A DNA stretch of 64,000 nucleotides from an uncultured Bacillota bacterium (GCA_905200905.1 CAJKMA010000006.1:8054-72053), one strand, 5' to 3'; counted from the stretch's first letter, positions 53,341-63,180 are shown. The notes: generated from the letters alone by a model not told the origin. Numbers and translations are program-made.

Positions 53341-54753
53341 TTACTGTCTGATATCCTCTTCTGAATCTTCATCCAAACTCTCTCCATTTTTTAGCTCACC
53401 TACTGCATCTGCAGCCTTTTCTAAAGCCCGTAGTGTAAATCCTGTATCTTCCTCGTCTCCGCTTTCATCATCTGGAGTACTCAAACCATCCTGGTCATTC
53501 TCATCTCCTTCCAAATCTGAAGCATCCTGCTGATTACTTCCATGCTCTTTTGCCAGTTCCTCTGTATAATCAGACAACTTATAAATTCCAGCCTCTGAAA
53601 AATCAGAATTGTAATGCATAACCAGAGGCACCAGCGAATATTCCTCAATACTGATTTTTCCACTGTCTGCATTCTTCTTAATCGTAAAATCTGCCATACC
53701 ACCTAAAAGATTTTTCAACTCTGTCTGTCCACTGACAAAATTTCCAAGAGAATAATATACCAATGTCTCTCCCCTATCCTCCCGCTCTATAAGTTCATAA
53801 CCTTTCAAAACGTGAGGATGTGAGCAAAGAATCACATCTACTCCCTGTTCTGCCAGATAATCTACCTTGTCCTTTAGCTTTTCATCTGGTTCTGTAGAAT
53901 CTGCTTTTCCTCCATGAAGATAAACAATCGTCAAGTCTGCTTCTTTCTTAGCTGCCTTTAAATCTTCCTCTACTGTTTTTTCTGAATAAAGGTCGATCAT
54001 ATATGCTTCATCTTTCTCAATTTTATGATTTTCACTTAACATAGTACTATAATTCAACAGCGCAATTTTAAAATTTTTCACTTCCAAAAGTTCATAATTT
54101 TTCTCATTCTCATCACTGTGAATTCCCAGTCGGGTCACCTCTGGATAATTTTTCTTCCAGAAAGATACGGAGTTAATAACCCCATCTGCCTCTTGGTCAA
54201 AGGTATGCTCTGTAGCATGGGTTACAATATCAAAACCTGCTCCTGCCAGCGCATCTCCTACTTCTGTTGGTGTGGCAAAGTCTGGATAGCCTGCTGCCTC
54301 ACTATGACTTTTCACAAAAGGAGTTTCTTGATTTACGGAAGCTAAATCTGCTCCTTCAATATCTTCCTTTATATTTTCATACAAAAAGTCAAACTTCCAA
54401 TCCTGGGATTTCCCTGCCTTAATAATAGCATCATGAATCATATTATCTCCAACAGCTACCATGTGAAGCGTATTGTTTTCTTCCTCTAATCGGGCTGCTT
54501 CTTCTTCTTGTTGCTTCTTCTCCTTAGCCTCCTGAGCTTTCTTTTCTTCCAGTTTTCCTTTTATTACCACGATTCCTGCGATAATTCCAATGAGAAGAAG
54601 CACCAGAGCTATACCGGCTAATATCATTCTTCTCCTCATAATCTGTCGGCGGCGTTTGCGCTGTCTTGCAATCCTTCTACGCCTCTCTATTTCTCGCATT
54701 CTTGCTTCTTCCTCTTCTCTTTGCCTTTGCCTGCTTCTGCGGTGATCACTCAT
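53341..54753 (-). CDS. CapA family metallophosphatase-like membrane protein
   Basis: A 470-residue protein. A very basic cytoplasmic head (about 1-42, with runs of Arg), one membrane helix (about 43-67), and an outer CapA-like domain beginning LHMVAVGDNMIHDAIIKAG. Further motifs are NQETPFV, ATEHTFDQEADGV and ILCSHPHVLKGYE. The last 55 residues are acidic. CapA proteins work in poly-gamma-glutamate or other envelope polymer production. Start ATG 54753 has AAAGGAT upstream. No capB or capC gene is near, so the polymer is unknown. Confidence 0.88.
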   Translation of the reverse strand: MSDHRRSRQRQREEEEARMREIERRRRIARQRKRRRQIMRRRMILAGIALVLLLIGIIAGIVVIKGKLEEKKAQEAKEKKQQEEEAARLEEENNTLHMVAVGDNMIHDAIIKAGKSQDWKFDFLYENIKEDIEGADLASVNQETPFVKSHSEAAGYPDFATPTEVGDALAGAGFDIVTHATEHTFDQEADGVINSVSFWKKNYPEVTRLGIHSDENEKNYELLEVKNFKIALLNYSTMLSENHKIEKDEAYMIDLYSEKTVEEDLKAAKKEADLTIVYLHGGKADSTEPDEKLKDKVDYLAEQGVDVILCSHPHVLKGYELIEREDRGETLVYYSLGNFVSGQTELKNLLGGMADFTIKKNADSGKISIEEYSLVPLVMHYNSDFSEAGIYKLSDYTEELAKEHGSNQQDASDLEGDENDQDGLSTPDDESGDEEDTGFTLRALEKAADAVGELKNGESLDEDSEEDIRQ

Positions 54754-54915
54754 AATCCAAATCCTTTCTTGTATATATCTACGAAAATGTACGTATTTGC
54801 TCTTATTTTTTCTATTTGCAATTCTCAAGAAATCATTGTATGATAACTTCCGTGCAAAATATGAACAATTTATTTCTCATTTATTAACTATCATAATAAT
54901 ATGAAAGTGAAGATT

Positions 54916-55956
54916 ATGTCAACGAAATCAAGAAATTATTTTTTAGATAATTACAAGGCTCTGCTCATTATTCTGGTAGTCATAGGACATTTTATCGAAC
55001 CTTGTTATAGTAACACTCCATTTCTCATGATACTGAAATGGATTATTTTTTCTTTTCATATGCCTGCTTTTATTTTTATCTCAGGGTATTTTTCTAAAAA
55101 AACCATGACTTTTGAAAAACTCATTCAAAAGCTGGTCATTCCTTATTTGGTGTATGAAATGCTTTATTATCTCTTGTATGTATTTGTGATTCACAAGGAT
55201 ACTGGACTGTATCTCAACCGCCCAAAGTTTTCCTTGTGGTATCTTATGGCCTTATTTTTCTGGCGTATTGCCACACCATACATTAAGAAAATCCCTGGAA
55301 GCATCTTTGTTTCTATAACAGCAGGTCTACTCATTGGATTTTCACAGCTTGGAAATTTTTTCAGTATTCCAAGAACCTTATTTTTCTATCCATTTTTCCT
55401 TGCTGGTTACTATTTCCAGGAATCCTGGTTTGAAACAGTAAGAAAAAAATGGAAATTTTTAGCTAGTTCCCTTGCCTGTGTACTCCTGCTGTTTTTTGGA
55501 GGTGTTTTTGCAGGTAGCATCCAGTTGACTCCATGGATTTTCTATGGACGTTACTCCTACGAAGACATGGGTATGACCCCAGGTATAGGAATGCTTGTAC
55601 GTCTTGGATGCTATGGAATTTCTTTTCTACTTGTTTTTACATTGTGTGCCGTTATCCCAAAAAAGAAACATTTCTTCTCTGTTTTAGGTTTACGCACCAT
55701 GCCTATTTATCTGTTTCATGGCTTAATCTATAGCGTGTTAAAAGCAACGCCCCTACTAAAACAGATAAATACACCACTGGAAACATTGGCGCTTCTTTTG
55801 TTCTGCGTACTGCTTTCCTTTGCCCTTGCCTCAGAGCTTCCAAACCGCTTTGTGACATGGATTTCCTCTATTCCTGTATCTTTGCCAAAACCACCAAAAA
55901 ATCTGGGACTTCCCCCTGTTTTTACCTTTGGAAAAAGAAATCAGGCCCAACCATAA
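54916..55956 (+). CDS. Acyltransferase family membrane protein
   Basis: A 346-residue protein with about ten helices. It starts with YFLDNYKALLIILVVIGHFIEP, the conserved His-containing motif of acyltransferase-3 proteins, and includes SFHMPAFIFISGYF. It probably transfers acetyl or succinyl groups to surface sugars. ATG 54916 is chosen because AAGTGAAG is just upstream; ATG 54901 has no site. A proline-rich tail ends the protein. Confidence 0.82.
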   Translation: MSTKSRNYFLDNYKALLIILVVIGHFIEPCYSNTPFLMILKWIIFSFHMPAFIFISGYFSKKTMTFEKLIQKLVIPYLVYEMLYYLLYVFVIHKDTGLYLNRPKFSLWYLMALFFWRIATPYIKKIPGSIFVSITAGLLIGFSQLGNFFSIPRTLFFYPFFLAGYYFQESWFETVRKKWKFLASSLACVLLLFFGGVFAGSIQLTPWIFYGRYSYEDMGMTPGIGMLVRLGCYGISFLLVFTLCAVIPKKKHFFSVLGLRTMPIYLFHGLIYSVLKATPLLKQINTPLETLALLLFCVLLSFALASELPNRFVTWISSIPVSLPKPPKNLGLPPVFTFGKRNQAQP

Positions 55957-55979
55957 TCAGACTCTAATAAAAAAAATAA

Positions 55980-56035
55980 GAAGCAATTACATCAATACAG
56001 TATTCTCGACATACTATGAATGATGCAATTGCTTC
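55980..56035. terminator. Bidirectional terminator
   Basis: GAAGCAATT pairs with AATTGCTTC and extends with ACATCA/TGATG, with A and T runs outside. It separates convergent genes at 55956 and 56045. Confidence 0.85.
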
Positions 56036-56044
56036 TCTTTTTTA

Positions 56045-57364
56045 TCATCCAATTCCTTTATAGATCAATCCCAGAATAAATACAATAATAGAAAGTGGTA
56101 CATAAATATATTTTGCCGCCGGCTTAAATAGTTTCGGCAATGCTTTTTCTCTTCCCTCTTCCAATTCTTCTCTAATCTTATCAAATCCAAGAATATAGTA
56201 AGTGGAAATTGCCCCTAAAACTGCTCCAAATGGAACTACAATAATCGTTATGAAATCCATCCAGGACCCCACTCTCGCTTCCTCTTCCAGGAACAATCCA
56301 ACCAGAAGTGTAATACCTCCGCAAAGCAGCACAGCGTGATTTCTTTTTAATTTAAATTTATGCTGCCAGCTTTCAATTACTGCTTCAAACATATTAATCA
56401 AAGATGTGATTCCTGCAAAGCATACTGATAAGAAGAAAATCACTGCAAATATTCTTCCAAAAGGCATTTGTTTAAAGATGTTTGGAATGGTAATAAACAT
56501 TAGGGAAGGACCTGCTGTTGGTTCAATTTTAAAAGCAAATACTGCAGGCATAATAGCCAGAGCAGAAAGCATTGCTGCAATGGTATCAAATACAGCTGTT
56601 TGCATAGATGCTTTTGGAATATCTTCTTTTTTGCTCAAATAAGAACCATACACAATCATCCCAGAACCTGTAATAGACATAGAGAAAAATGCCTGTCCCA
56701 TAGCCATAACCCAAGTGTCCACATTTGCCAGTGCTTCCCATTTTGGTACAAACAGAAATTTATATCCCTCTGAAGCTCCTGGTAAAAATGCAACCCGTAC
56801 TGCTAAAACCGCAAACAACACGAAAAATAGCGGCATTAAAATCTTATTTGCCTTTTCAATCTGTGTAGCTGCCCCCAGCAAAAGTACCAATACAGTTATG
56901 GCAATTACAATAACATGGAAAGGTACATTTCCCATCCATTTTGTTACTTCGCCAAAATACTGAGCAGAATCCTGTTCCAATACTGTATTAGTTACAGAAC
57001 CAATTAAAAAACGGACCACCCAGCCAATAATAATAGAATAACCTATAGCAATTCCCAAAGAACCAAGAAGTGGAATCCATCCTAAAATTTTTCCTGCAGT
57101 TCCCATTTTTCTGGATTCCCAGCAATGCTCATAGGAGCCAAGAGTTCCAGTTCCCACTCTACGCCCAATGGCAAATTCTGCTGATAATCCTACAAATCCA
57201 AATAATGCAATAAAGAAAATATATGGAATTAAAAATGCAGCGCCTCCGTATTCACCTAAGCGGTAAGGAAACATCCAGATATTTCCCAGACCTACCGCAG
57301 AACCCACACAGGCTAGTACGAATCCTAAAGAGCTGGTAAAACTCCCATTTTTATGTTTATTCAT
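56045..57364 (-). CDS. Sodium-dependent transporter, NSS family
   Basis: A 439-residue protein with eleven to twelve helices. The start SLGFVLACVGSAVGLGNIWMFPYRLGEYGGAAFLIPY carries the unwound helix 1 Na+ site of LeuT-like carriers, and ISITGSGMIVYGSYLSKKEDI fits helix 6. Substrates are amino acids or amines in known relatives. GGGAGG precedes the ATG. Confidence 0.93.
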   Translation of the reverse strand: MNKHKNGSFTSSLGFVLACVGSAVGLGNIWMFPYRLGEYGGAAFLIPYIFFIALFGFVGLSAEFAIGRRVGTGTLGSYEHCWESRKMGTAGKILGWIPLLGSLGIAIGYSIIIGWVVRFLIGSVTNTVLEQDSAQYFGEVTKWMGNVPFHVIVIAITVLVLLLGAATQIEKANKILMPLFFVLFAVLAVRVAFLPGASEGYKFLFVPKWEALANVDTWVMAMGQAFFSMSITGSGMIVYGSYLSKKEDIPKASMQTAVFDTIAAMLSALAIMPAVFAFKIEPTAGPSLMFITIPNIFKQMPFGRIFAVIFFLSVCFAGITSLINMFEAVIESWQHKFKLKRNHAVLLCGGITLLVGLFLEEEARVGSWMDFITIIVVPFGAVLGAISTYYILGFDKIREELEEGREKALPKLFKPAAKYIYVPLSIIVFILGLIYKGIG

Positions 57365-57555
57365 AATCGTCCTCCCTTTTTTGACTTTAAACCTTTGAAC
57401 TACACTCCTTTAATGTATCAAAGAAGCATAGAAAAGTCAAGAATTTAACCTGGATTTCTTTACAATTTCTACTTTTATATTTTATAATAGAAATATGTAG
57501 TCTGAATTTTGTCTACATATATGAATTTTAAAAGAAATGAGGAGTATTTTACAAC

Positions 57556-58194
57556 ATGGAAACCTTTATTTTTGTCCTTGAAATTATTGGAACCATTGCC
57601 TTTGCTTCTTCTGGCGCCATGGTAGCTATTGAAAAAAAAATGGATATCTTTGGAGTAAATATCTTAGGCGCCACTACTGCGGTGGGCGGAGGTATTATGC
57701 GTGATATTATCCTAGGGTTAGCTCCTCCTACTGCTTTTGCAAAACCGGTTTATATCCTGTTTGCAGTGGCAACCTCCACGCTGCTATTTTTTATTGTATA
57801 TATCAATCCTGACATCATTCACTCCAAAATCAAATGTAAATACTACGACAAAATCATGCTCTGGTGTGATACAGTCGGTCTAGGTATTTTCACTGTACTT
57901 GGTGTTCAGACAGCTTCCAAATTTGTCCGAGAAAATATGTTTTTCTTTGTCTTCATCGGTGTTCTGACTGGTGTTGGCGGTGGTATTCTACGAGACATTA
58001 TGGCAAGAGAAACCCCTTATATTCTGGTAAAACAGATCTATGCCTGTGCCTCCATTGTGGGTGGAATTGTCTTTGTTCTCTGTAGAAGAACCAGCATGAC
58101 AAATATGACCGCCATGCTGCTTGGAATGGCAGTCACTGTAATCATCCGTTCCATGGCAGCTCATTATAATTGGAATCTACTACGTATTCATTGA
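57556..58194 (+). CDS. TRIC-like cation channel family protein (UPF0126)
   Basis: A 212-residue protein with seven helices in two similar halves. Each half has the family glycine motif: GATTAVGGGIMRDIILG in the first and GVLTGVGGGILRDIMA in the second. Prokaryotic TRIC proteins conduct K+. GAGGAG precedes the ATG at somewhat long spacing. Confidence 0.9.
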   Translation: METFIFVLEIIGTIAFASSGAMVAIEKKMDIFGVNILGATTAVGGGIMRDIILGLAPPTAFAKPVYILFAVATSTLLFFIVYINPDIIHSKIKCKYYDKIMLWCDTVGLGIFTVLGVQTASKFVRENMFFFVFIGVLTGVGGGILRDIMARETPYILVKQIYACASIVGGIVFVLCRRTSMTNMTAMLLGMAVTVIIRSMAAHYNWNLLRIH

Positions 58195-58274
58195 CTACAC
58201 CCAAAATCATGCTATACTGAAACATGTAATTGCATGCAGGCAACATTTATTTTATGAAAAGGAGATGTTTCAAA

Positions 58275-58721
58275 ATGAGCAAAATTGATGAAGTGAGAAA
58301 AGCTATGGTAGAGGCCATGAAAGCCGGAAATAAAGAACGAAAAGAATCTCTTTCCATGCTTTTGTCTGCCCTGAAAAACAAGGCAATTGACAAACGGGAA
58401 GACCTTACAGAAGCAGAAGAGAATGAAGTTGTTTTAAAGGAAATCAAACAGACAAAAGAAACCTTAGAAATGACACCTGCTGACAGAGAAGATCTGGTAA
58501 ATGAATGCAAAAATCGCATTTCTGTATATGAAGAATTTGCACCTAAAATGCTGGGAGAAGAAGAAATCAAAGAAGTCATCCAAGGCGTCTTGGCAGAACT
58601 TGGAATCGATGCCCCAACCGGAAAAGATAAGGGAAAAATTATGAAAAACCTCATGCCAAAGGTGAAAGGCATTGCCGATGGTAAACTGGTAAATCAGGTG
58701 CTTGCTGGAATGATGCAGTAA
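58275..58721 (+). CDS. GatB/YqeY domain protein
   Basis: A 148-residue protein: SKIDEVRKAMVEAMKAGNKERKESLSMLLSALKN, then the conserved TGKDKGKIMKNLMPKVKGIADGKLVNQVL. It corresponds to the C-terminal helical domain of GatB. ATG 58275 with AAGGAG upstream is used; a start at 58230 has none. A role in tRNA-dependent amidation is proposed for relatives. Confidence 0.92.
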   Translation: MSKIDEVRKAMVEAMKAGNKERKESLSMLLSALKNKAIDKREDLTEAEENEVVLKEIKQTKETLEMTPADREDLVNECKNRISVYEEFAPKMLGEEEIKEVIQGVLAELGIDAPTGKDKGKIMKNLMPKVKGIADGKLVNQVLAGMMQ

Positions 58722-58744
58722 ATACAACTATTTGAAAAACAATC

Positions 58745-58798
58745 AAAACATTTCTGGAAAATACCCCGGCTGTATACGGATATTCCCAGAAATGTTTT
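58745..58798 (+). terminator. Intrinsic terminator after yqeY
   Basis: AAAACATTTCTGG pairs with CCAGAAATGTTTT, with inner ATA/TAT pairing and a T run on the plus strand. Confidence 0.82.
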
Positions 58799-58862
58799 TT
58801 ATTTAAGAAACAAAAAACACCGTCCCCGCAGCAATGAAGTCTGCAAAAACAGTGCTTTTCAA

Positions 58863-58935
58863 TGCGCCTTCAGGGACTCGAACCCTGGACAAATAGATTA
58901 AGAGTCTACTGCTCTACCAACTGAGCTAAAGGCGC
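58863..58935 (-). tRNA. tRNA-Lys (anticodon CUU)
   Basis: A complete cloverleaf on the minus strand: acceptor GCGCCTT/AAGGCGC, D-loop AGTTGGTA, anticodon stem GTAGA/TCTAT with loop CTCTTAA (anticodon CTT), and T-loop TTCGAGT. The discriminator is A and CCA is not encoded. It is isolated, with a weak hairpin and T-rich tract just downstream. Confidence 0.95.
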
Positions 58936-59076
58936 TTATTTATAAAATTGTATTTCCTTAGTGCAAGAAATATTATAACCGATAGATTTACAAAATGCAA
59001 GGTTTTTTTCTTTTTTCTTTTGTATTTATTTAGAAACATTTTAGAATATAGGACTACCGTGCGAATAGCATATTGA

Positions 59077-59170
59077 GAATATTTATACTGTTCTGGCTTA
59101 GCCTGGGTTCATTTTAAACCTGTAGTCGCAAAGCGTACTCGGCAAACTCACCAAAACTGTATAAATATTC
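59077..59170. repeat. Core-and-hairpin repeat, copy 2
   Basis: Arms GAATATTTATAC (59077 on) and GTATAAATATTC (to 59170) pair over about 15 nt with one mismatch. The 53-nt core (59097-59149) matches copy 1 at 45 of 53 positions. It lies in the gap between the tRNA and the small gene at 59199. Confidence 0.8.
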
Positions 59171-59198
59171 CTAAATGCTGTCTAATGCATAACAACGT

Positions 59199-59345
59199 CT
59201 ATTTCTTCTTTTTAATCTTCACATCTTCCAAGGTTTTTTCTACTTCTTCTATAGATTTCAACACTTCTGAAGTTTTTGTTTTCGTTTTACGATTTTGGTA
59301 TGCCCATTGCATAATCGAGGTCTCCAGGCTGTTTTTTTTCTTCAT
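59199..59345 (-). CDS. Small basic protein downstream of trmB
   Basis: A 48-residue protein, MKKKNSLETSIMQW at the start and a Lys-rich end (EDVKIKKKK). GAGGG lies four nt before the ATG. It follows trmB by 46 nt on the same strand. The central helix is Glu/Val/Lys rich and could form a coiled coil. The family is not recognised; it is marked real because of the ribosome binding site and operon position. Confidence 0.5.
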   Translation of the reverse strand: MKKKNSLETSIMQWAYQNRKTKTKTSEVLKSIEEVEKTLEDVKIKKKK

Positions 59346-59391
59346 TTTCCCTCACGCTCCACCTGTTTACCATATCTTATGCAAAAAACTT

Positions 59392-60045
59392 TTATCTGCC
59401 TGCAATCAGCTTATAAATGGGATTCCCCATAGAGGAAAATTTTTCCTCATATTCGGTCATCACATTTCCCTCATTCATTTCATTGTCCTGGTGTAAATCA
59501 AAAGTGTGCCCCAGTAACTTCCATCCTGCTTCTTCCACTTCTTCCAGAGAAAATTCAAACAGTCCCTTGTTATCCGTCTTAAACTCCACGACTCCGTCTG
59601 CCGCCAGAATCTGGTTATAACGTTCCAAGAATTGTCTGGATGTAAGTCTACGCTTTGCATGACGTTCCTTTGGCCATGGATCTGAAAAGTTTAGATAGAT
59701 TTTTCCCACCTCTCCTTTTTCAAATACAAGAGGAAGGGTTCTTGCATCCATACGAAGAAAAACCAAATTTTCCGGCAGAGTTCCTGCCAACTCCCGTTCC
59801 TCCATTTTCTGCAAAGCTCTCAGAAGAACGCTGTCATACATTTCAATTCCCACATAATTGATTTCCGGATGTTTTTCTGCCATATCCATAATGAAACGGC
59901 CTTTTCCCATTCCAACTTCTATATGCACTGGATTTTGATTTCCAAACACTTTATTCCATGTACCCTTTTGTTTTTCCGGCTCCTGCACCACATATTTGCT
60001 GGAAGCAATGGCATCCTTTGCTCCCGGTATATTTCTTAATCTCAT
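59392..60045 (-). CDS. trmB: tRNA (guanine-N7)-methyltransferase
   Basis: A 217-residue SAM-dependent enzyme that methylates G46 of tRNA. The SAM site is VGMGKGRFIMDMA and the family motif is YLNFSDPWPKERHAKRRLTSRQFLERY. The end HDTEYEEKF-like segment (TEYEEKFSSMGNPIYKLI) is the usual C-terminus. The small basic gene follows 46 nt downstream. Confidence 0.96.
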   Translation of the reverse strand: MRLRNIPGAKDAIASSKYVVQEPEKQKGTWNKVFGNQNPVHIEVGMGKGRFIMDMAEKHPEINYVGIEMYDSVLLRALQKMEERELAGTLPENLVFLRMDARTLPLVFEKGEVGKIYLNFSDPWPKERHAKRRLTSRQFLERYNQILAADGVVEFKTDNKGLFEFSLEEVEEAGWKLLGHTFDLHQDNEMNEGNVMTEYEEKFSSMGNPIYKLIAGR

Positions 60046-60183
60046 GAGATTTCCTGCCTTTCCAATATCTTCTTAAGAAGTATAACCCATGGAAGTTTTT
60101 CTGTCAAAACCTTATCATTACGCAAAAAGACTGCAATCGGATTTTCCTCATCCATCTGCAGTCTTCTTGTCATCTCATTTCTT

Positions 60184-61848
60184 CTATTCTGTTTCTTCCG
60201 GCAAAGTAAGAATAAATCTGCTTCCCTCGCCCACTGTACTTTCCACTTTTACTTCTGCGCCTAAAAACATGCTTCCATGTTTTACAATAGATAGTCCTAG
60301 ACCTGTACCACCAATAGCCTTGGAATGACTTTTATCTACTCTATAAAAGCGCTCAAAAATGCGGTTTTTATCTTCTAGTGCAATACCGATTCCTGTATCT
60401 TCCACTAGAATCTGAGGACGCTTCTCCTCTCCTTGAATGGTCACAGTCAGGCTTCCTCCTGGCTTGTTATACTTCACCCCATTATCACAGAGATTAAACA
60501 GAATTTCCTCCAAAATGGTTTTTACTGTAGTTACCTTTCTATGCGAACCATAGAGATACAGGTGTACTCCTGCTTCCTCTGCCTTTTGTTCCAAATGTTT
60601 AAATATTTCTCTGGTTTCTTCATATAAATCCACAGTTTCTTTTTCAAAAACTATTTTTCCCTCATCTAATTGGGAAATTTTAATCACATCATTTACCAGA
60701 GTAATGAGTCTTTGGGCCTCTTTAAAAATACGTCCTGCAAATTTTTTAGTATCCTCAGGCTTCACATAGCCGTCCTGAATAATCTCTGCAAATCCAGAAA
60801 TAGAAGTCAAAGGTGTTTTCAGCTCATGAGATACATTTGCTGTAAACTCTCTTCGCATTTGCTCACCACGCATACGCTCTGTCACATCCTGGATTAAAAG
60901 TACAGCTCCTGTTACCTGGTTTTCATTATAAACAGGATTAGCAGTTACCTGACAACTACTTCCTGCCAACTCCATGTTGGAAACTACATGCTGACCTTTT
61001 AATACACGCTCCACTGTATTTTGGAAGTCTTCACTCCGATTTAAAGCCAGCACACTCCTTCTCTCTTTTTCAGGCTTGGCCCCTAGAAGCTGCAGGGCGC
61101 TGGTATTATGGGAAAGAATTTCTGTATGGTTATCAATTACCACAAATCCTTCCTCCATGTTTTCTGTAATAATAGAGAATTCCTCTTGCTGACGCTTTGC
61201 CTCTGAAATCTCATGCTGCAGGGACTTCTGCTGCCGGTTAATCTTACTTAATAAAGGGGCAATCTCATCATAGGTCTGGTTCTCTTCTGGATGTTCCAAA
61301 TCCAAAGCATTAATGGGATTTACAATATTCCCTGATAATCTGGATGCAATGAAATAAGAAAGAATCACCATAAACACCAACATAATTAAAATAGGCTGAA
61401 TCATGCCTCCTATAATTCCAGGAACATTGTACTGTTCACTGGAAACTCTCAGGATACTGTTATCTTCCAGACGCAAGGCATAATACAACGTTTTTTTAGA
61501 AAGGGTATCCGACTTTCTCACGGCTGTTCCATATCCCTTGGCTGCTGCTTCTTTAATTTCTTCTCTTTGGCTGTGATTCTCCATAGTATCTTCATCTGCC
61601 TCACTATCAAAGAGAACCTTTCCCTCCTGATCAATATAAGTCACACGCTCAGCCTCACGGGGAAGAGAGTCAAAAGCCTCCATGCCTTCTTTCTCCACAG
61701 AAATTGCTAGATAGGATGCTTCTTTTCTCAACTCCTTTACTAGCTGTTTTCCAAAATAATTATACAAAATTCCCATGGTCAGCGCTGAACTTACGGTAAG
61801 TACAATGACACACACCAGAAGAATGGATTTTAAAATTCGTTTTGTCAT
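60184..61848 (-). CDS. PhoR-like sensor histidine kinase
   Basis: A 554-residue kinase. It has two helices (about 8-28 and 150-170) flanking an extracellular region, then a HAMP-like part, a PAS domain (about 215-310), HisKA with FTANVSHELKTPLTSISGFAEI, and HATPase with NLCDNGVKYNKPGG, EDTGIGIALEDKNRIFERFYRVDKSHSKAIGGTGLGLSIVKH. It overlaps the regulator by 4 nt. The pst genes upstream make it the phosphate sensor. Confidence 0.93.
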   Translation of the reverse strand: MTKRILKSILLVCVIVLTVSSALTMGILYNYFGKQLVKELRKEASYLAISVEKEGMEAFDSLPREAERVTYIDQEGKVLFDSEADEDTMENHSQREEIKEAAAKGYGTAVRKSDTLSKKTLYYALRLEDNSILRVSSEQYNVPGIIGGMIQPILIMLVFMVILSYFIASRLSGNIVNPINALDLEHPEENQTYDEIAPLLSKINRQQKSLQHEISEAKRQQEEFSIITENMEEGFVVIDNHTEILSHNTSALQLLGAKPEKERRSVLALNRSEDFQNTVERVLKGQHVVSNMELAGSSCQVTANPVYNENQVTGAVLLIQDVTERMRGEQMRREFTANVSHELKTPLTSISGFAEIIQDGYVKPEDTKKFAGRIFKEAQRLITLVNDVIKISQLDEGKIVFEKETVDLYEETREIFKHLEQKAEEAGVHLYLYGSHRKVTTVKTILEEILFNLCDNGVKYNKPGGSLTVTIQGEEKRPQILVEDTGIGIALEDKNRIFERFYRVDKSHSKAIGGTGLGLSIVKHGSMFLGAEVKVESTVGEGSRFILTLPEETE

Positions 61849-62522
61849 GAGGTCCCTCCAATCTTGTATCCCATGCCTCGAACTGTCTCAACAAATTGTC
61901 CTGCCTTTCCCAACTTTTGTCTCAAAGTCCTGATATGCACATCCACAGTCCGACTTTCCCCATCAAACTGATAGCCCCAGATTTTATCCAAAAGCTGTGC
62001 TCTGGTAAATACAATCTCAGGATTGGAAATTAAAAGAAGCAGCATTTCAAATTCTTTTAAGGTAAGAATGATTTCTTCTCCGTCCACTTTTACCTGATGT
62101 TTCTGTCTGGAAACCGTAAGACAGCCCAGTACATAATCCTGCTCTACTTCTTCCGTATGTCCGGCTCTGCGAAGTAACGCTTTCACTCTGGATACCAGCT
62201 CCATCATGCGGAAAGGCTTTGGAATATAGTCATCTGCACCGCTATCCAAACCTTTTACCGTGTCATATTCACTGCCTTTTGCAGTAAGCATGGCAATGGG
62301 AAGCTGCCTGGTATCACTTCTTTTCCTGAGTTTTTTCAAAATTTCTAATCCGTCCTCTTCCGGAAGCATAATATCCAAAAGTACTAAATCCGGCACCCGC
62401 TTATCCACTGCTTTCCAAAATGCAGAAGGCACTTCAAAACCTTCTGCCTCCATGCCCTGACTATTCAAGGTATACACTACCAGTTCCCGTATACTCTCAT
62501 CATCTTCTACTAAATAAATCAT
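61845..62522 (-). CDS. PhoB-like response regulator
   Basis: A 225-residue OmpR-type regulator. The receiver has the acidic cluster EDDES, phosphoacceptor Asp in LVLLDIMLPEEDGLEI and Lys in DYIPKPFRM. The winged-helix domain (about 125-225) contains LTLKEFEMLLLLISNPEIVFTRAQLLDKIWGYQFDGESRTVDVHIRTLRQKL. It lies 16 nt after phoU and likely controls the pst genes. Confidence 0.93.
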   Translation of the reverse strand: MIYLVEDDESIRELVVYTLNSQGMEAEGFEVPSAFWKAVDKRVPDLVLLDIMLPEEDGLEILKKLRKRSDTRQLPIAMLTAKGSEYDTVKGLDSGADDYIPKPFRMMELVSRVKALLRRAGHTEEVEQDYVLGCLTVSRQKHQVKVDGEEIILTLKEFEMLLLLISNPEIVFTRAQLLDKIWGYQFDGESRTVDVHIRTLRQKLGKAGQFVETVRGMGYKIGGTS

Positions 62523-62538
62523 CTACCTACCCCTAGCT

Positions 62539-63180
62539 TCACTCATTATGGGTGCCTGTGATGGAGTACTCCACCCACTGGGCAATATTTTCCGCATGGT
62601 CTCCAATGCGCTCAAAATACTTGGCAACCATAATCAGGTCAATATAATATTCCGCATTCTGTGGATCCTGCTGCAATAATTTAGGCAGCTCTGTTTTCAC
62701 TTTAAGGAATAAATCATCTACTACATTATCATATTTTACCACTGCTGCCGCAGAATCTAAATCCTTTTTTACAAAAGAATCAATACTTTCTGTTACCATT
62801 TTAATCGTAGCTTCTGCCATCTTCCCGATATTCATCTTATGAGCAATTTCCTGAACCTTTACAAACCTAGATATATCTGCAATATCCTGAGCCTGATCTC
62901 CAATACGCTCCATATCAGAAATCATTTTCAAGGCCGAAGAAATCATTCTCAAATCTCTTGCCACTGGCTGCTGTTGCAAAAGCAGTTTCATGCAAAGGTT
63001 TTCAATATCTCGCTCTTTATGATTAATTTCATCCTCTATGCGTTCTACTGCCTGTACTTCATTTTCCTTTTCATTTAAAAGTTGATCTGCAGCTCTTCGG
63101 ATAGCACGCTCACATAAGGCTCCCATTTTAATCAACTCCAGATTCAACTCCTCAAGCTGCTGGTCAAAATGCATTCTCAT
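62539..63180 (-). CDS. phoU: Phosphate signalling protein PhoU
   Basis: A 213-residue helical protein with two similar three-helix repeats, each containing a metal-binding E/D pattern (DMERIGDQAQDIADIS and KYFERIGDHAENIAQW). PhoU damps the phosphate kinase when phosphate is ample. Its ATG overlaps the pstB stop by one nt (TGATG), so the two are coupled. Confidence 0.95.
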   Translation of the reverse strand: MRMHFDQQLEELNLELIKMGALCERAIRRAADQLLNEKENEVQAVERIEDEINHKERDIENLCMKLLLQQQPVARDLRMISSALKMISDMERIGDQAQDIADISRFVKVQEIAHKMNIGKMAEATIKMVTESIDSFVKKDLDSAAAVVKYDNVVDDLFLKVKTELPKLLQQDPQNAEYYIDLIMVAKYFERIGDHAENIAQWVEYSITGTHNE

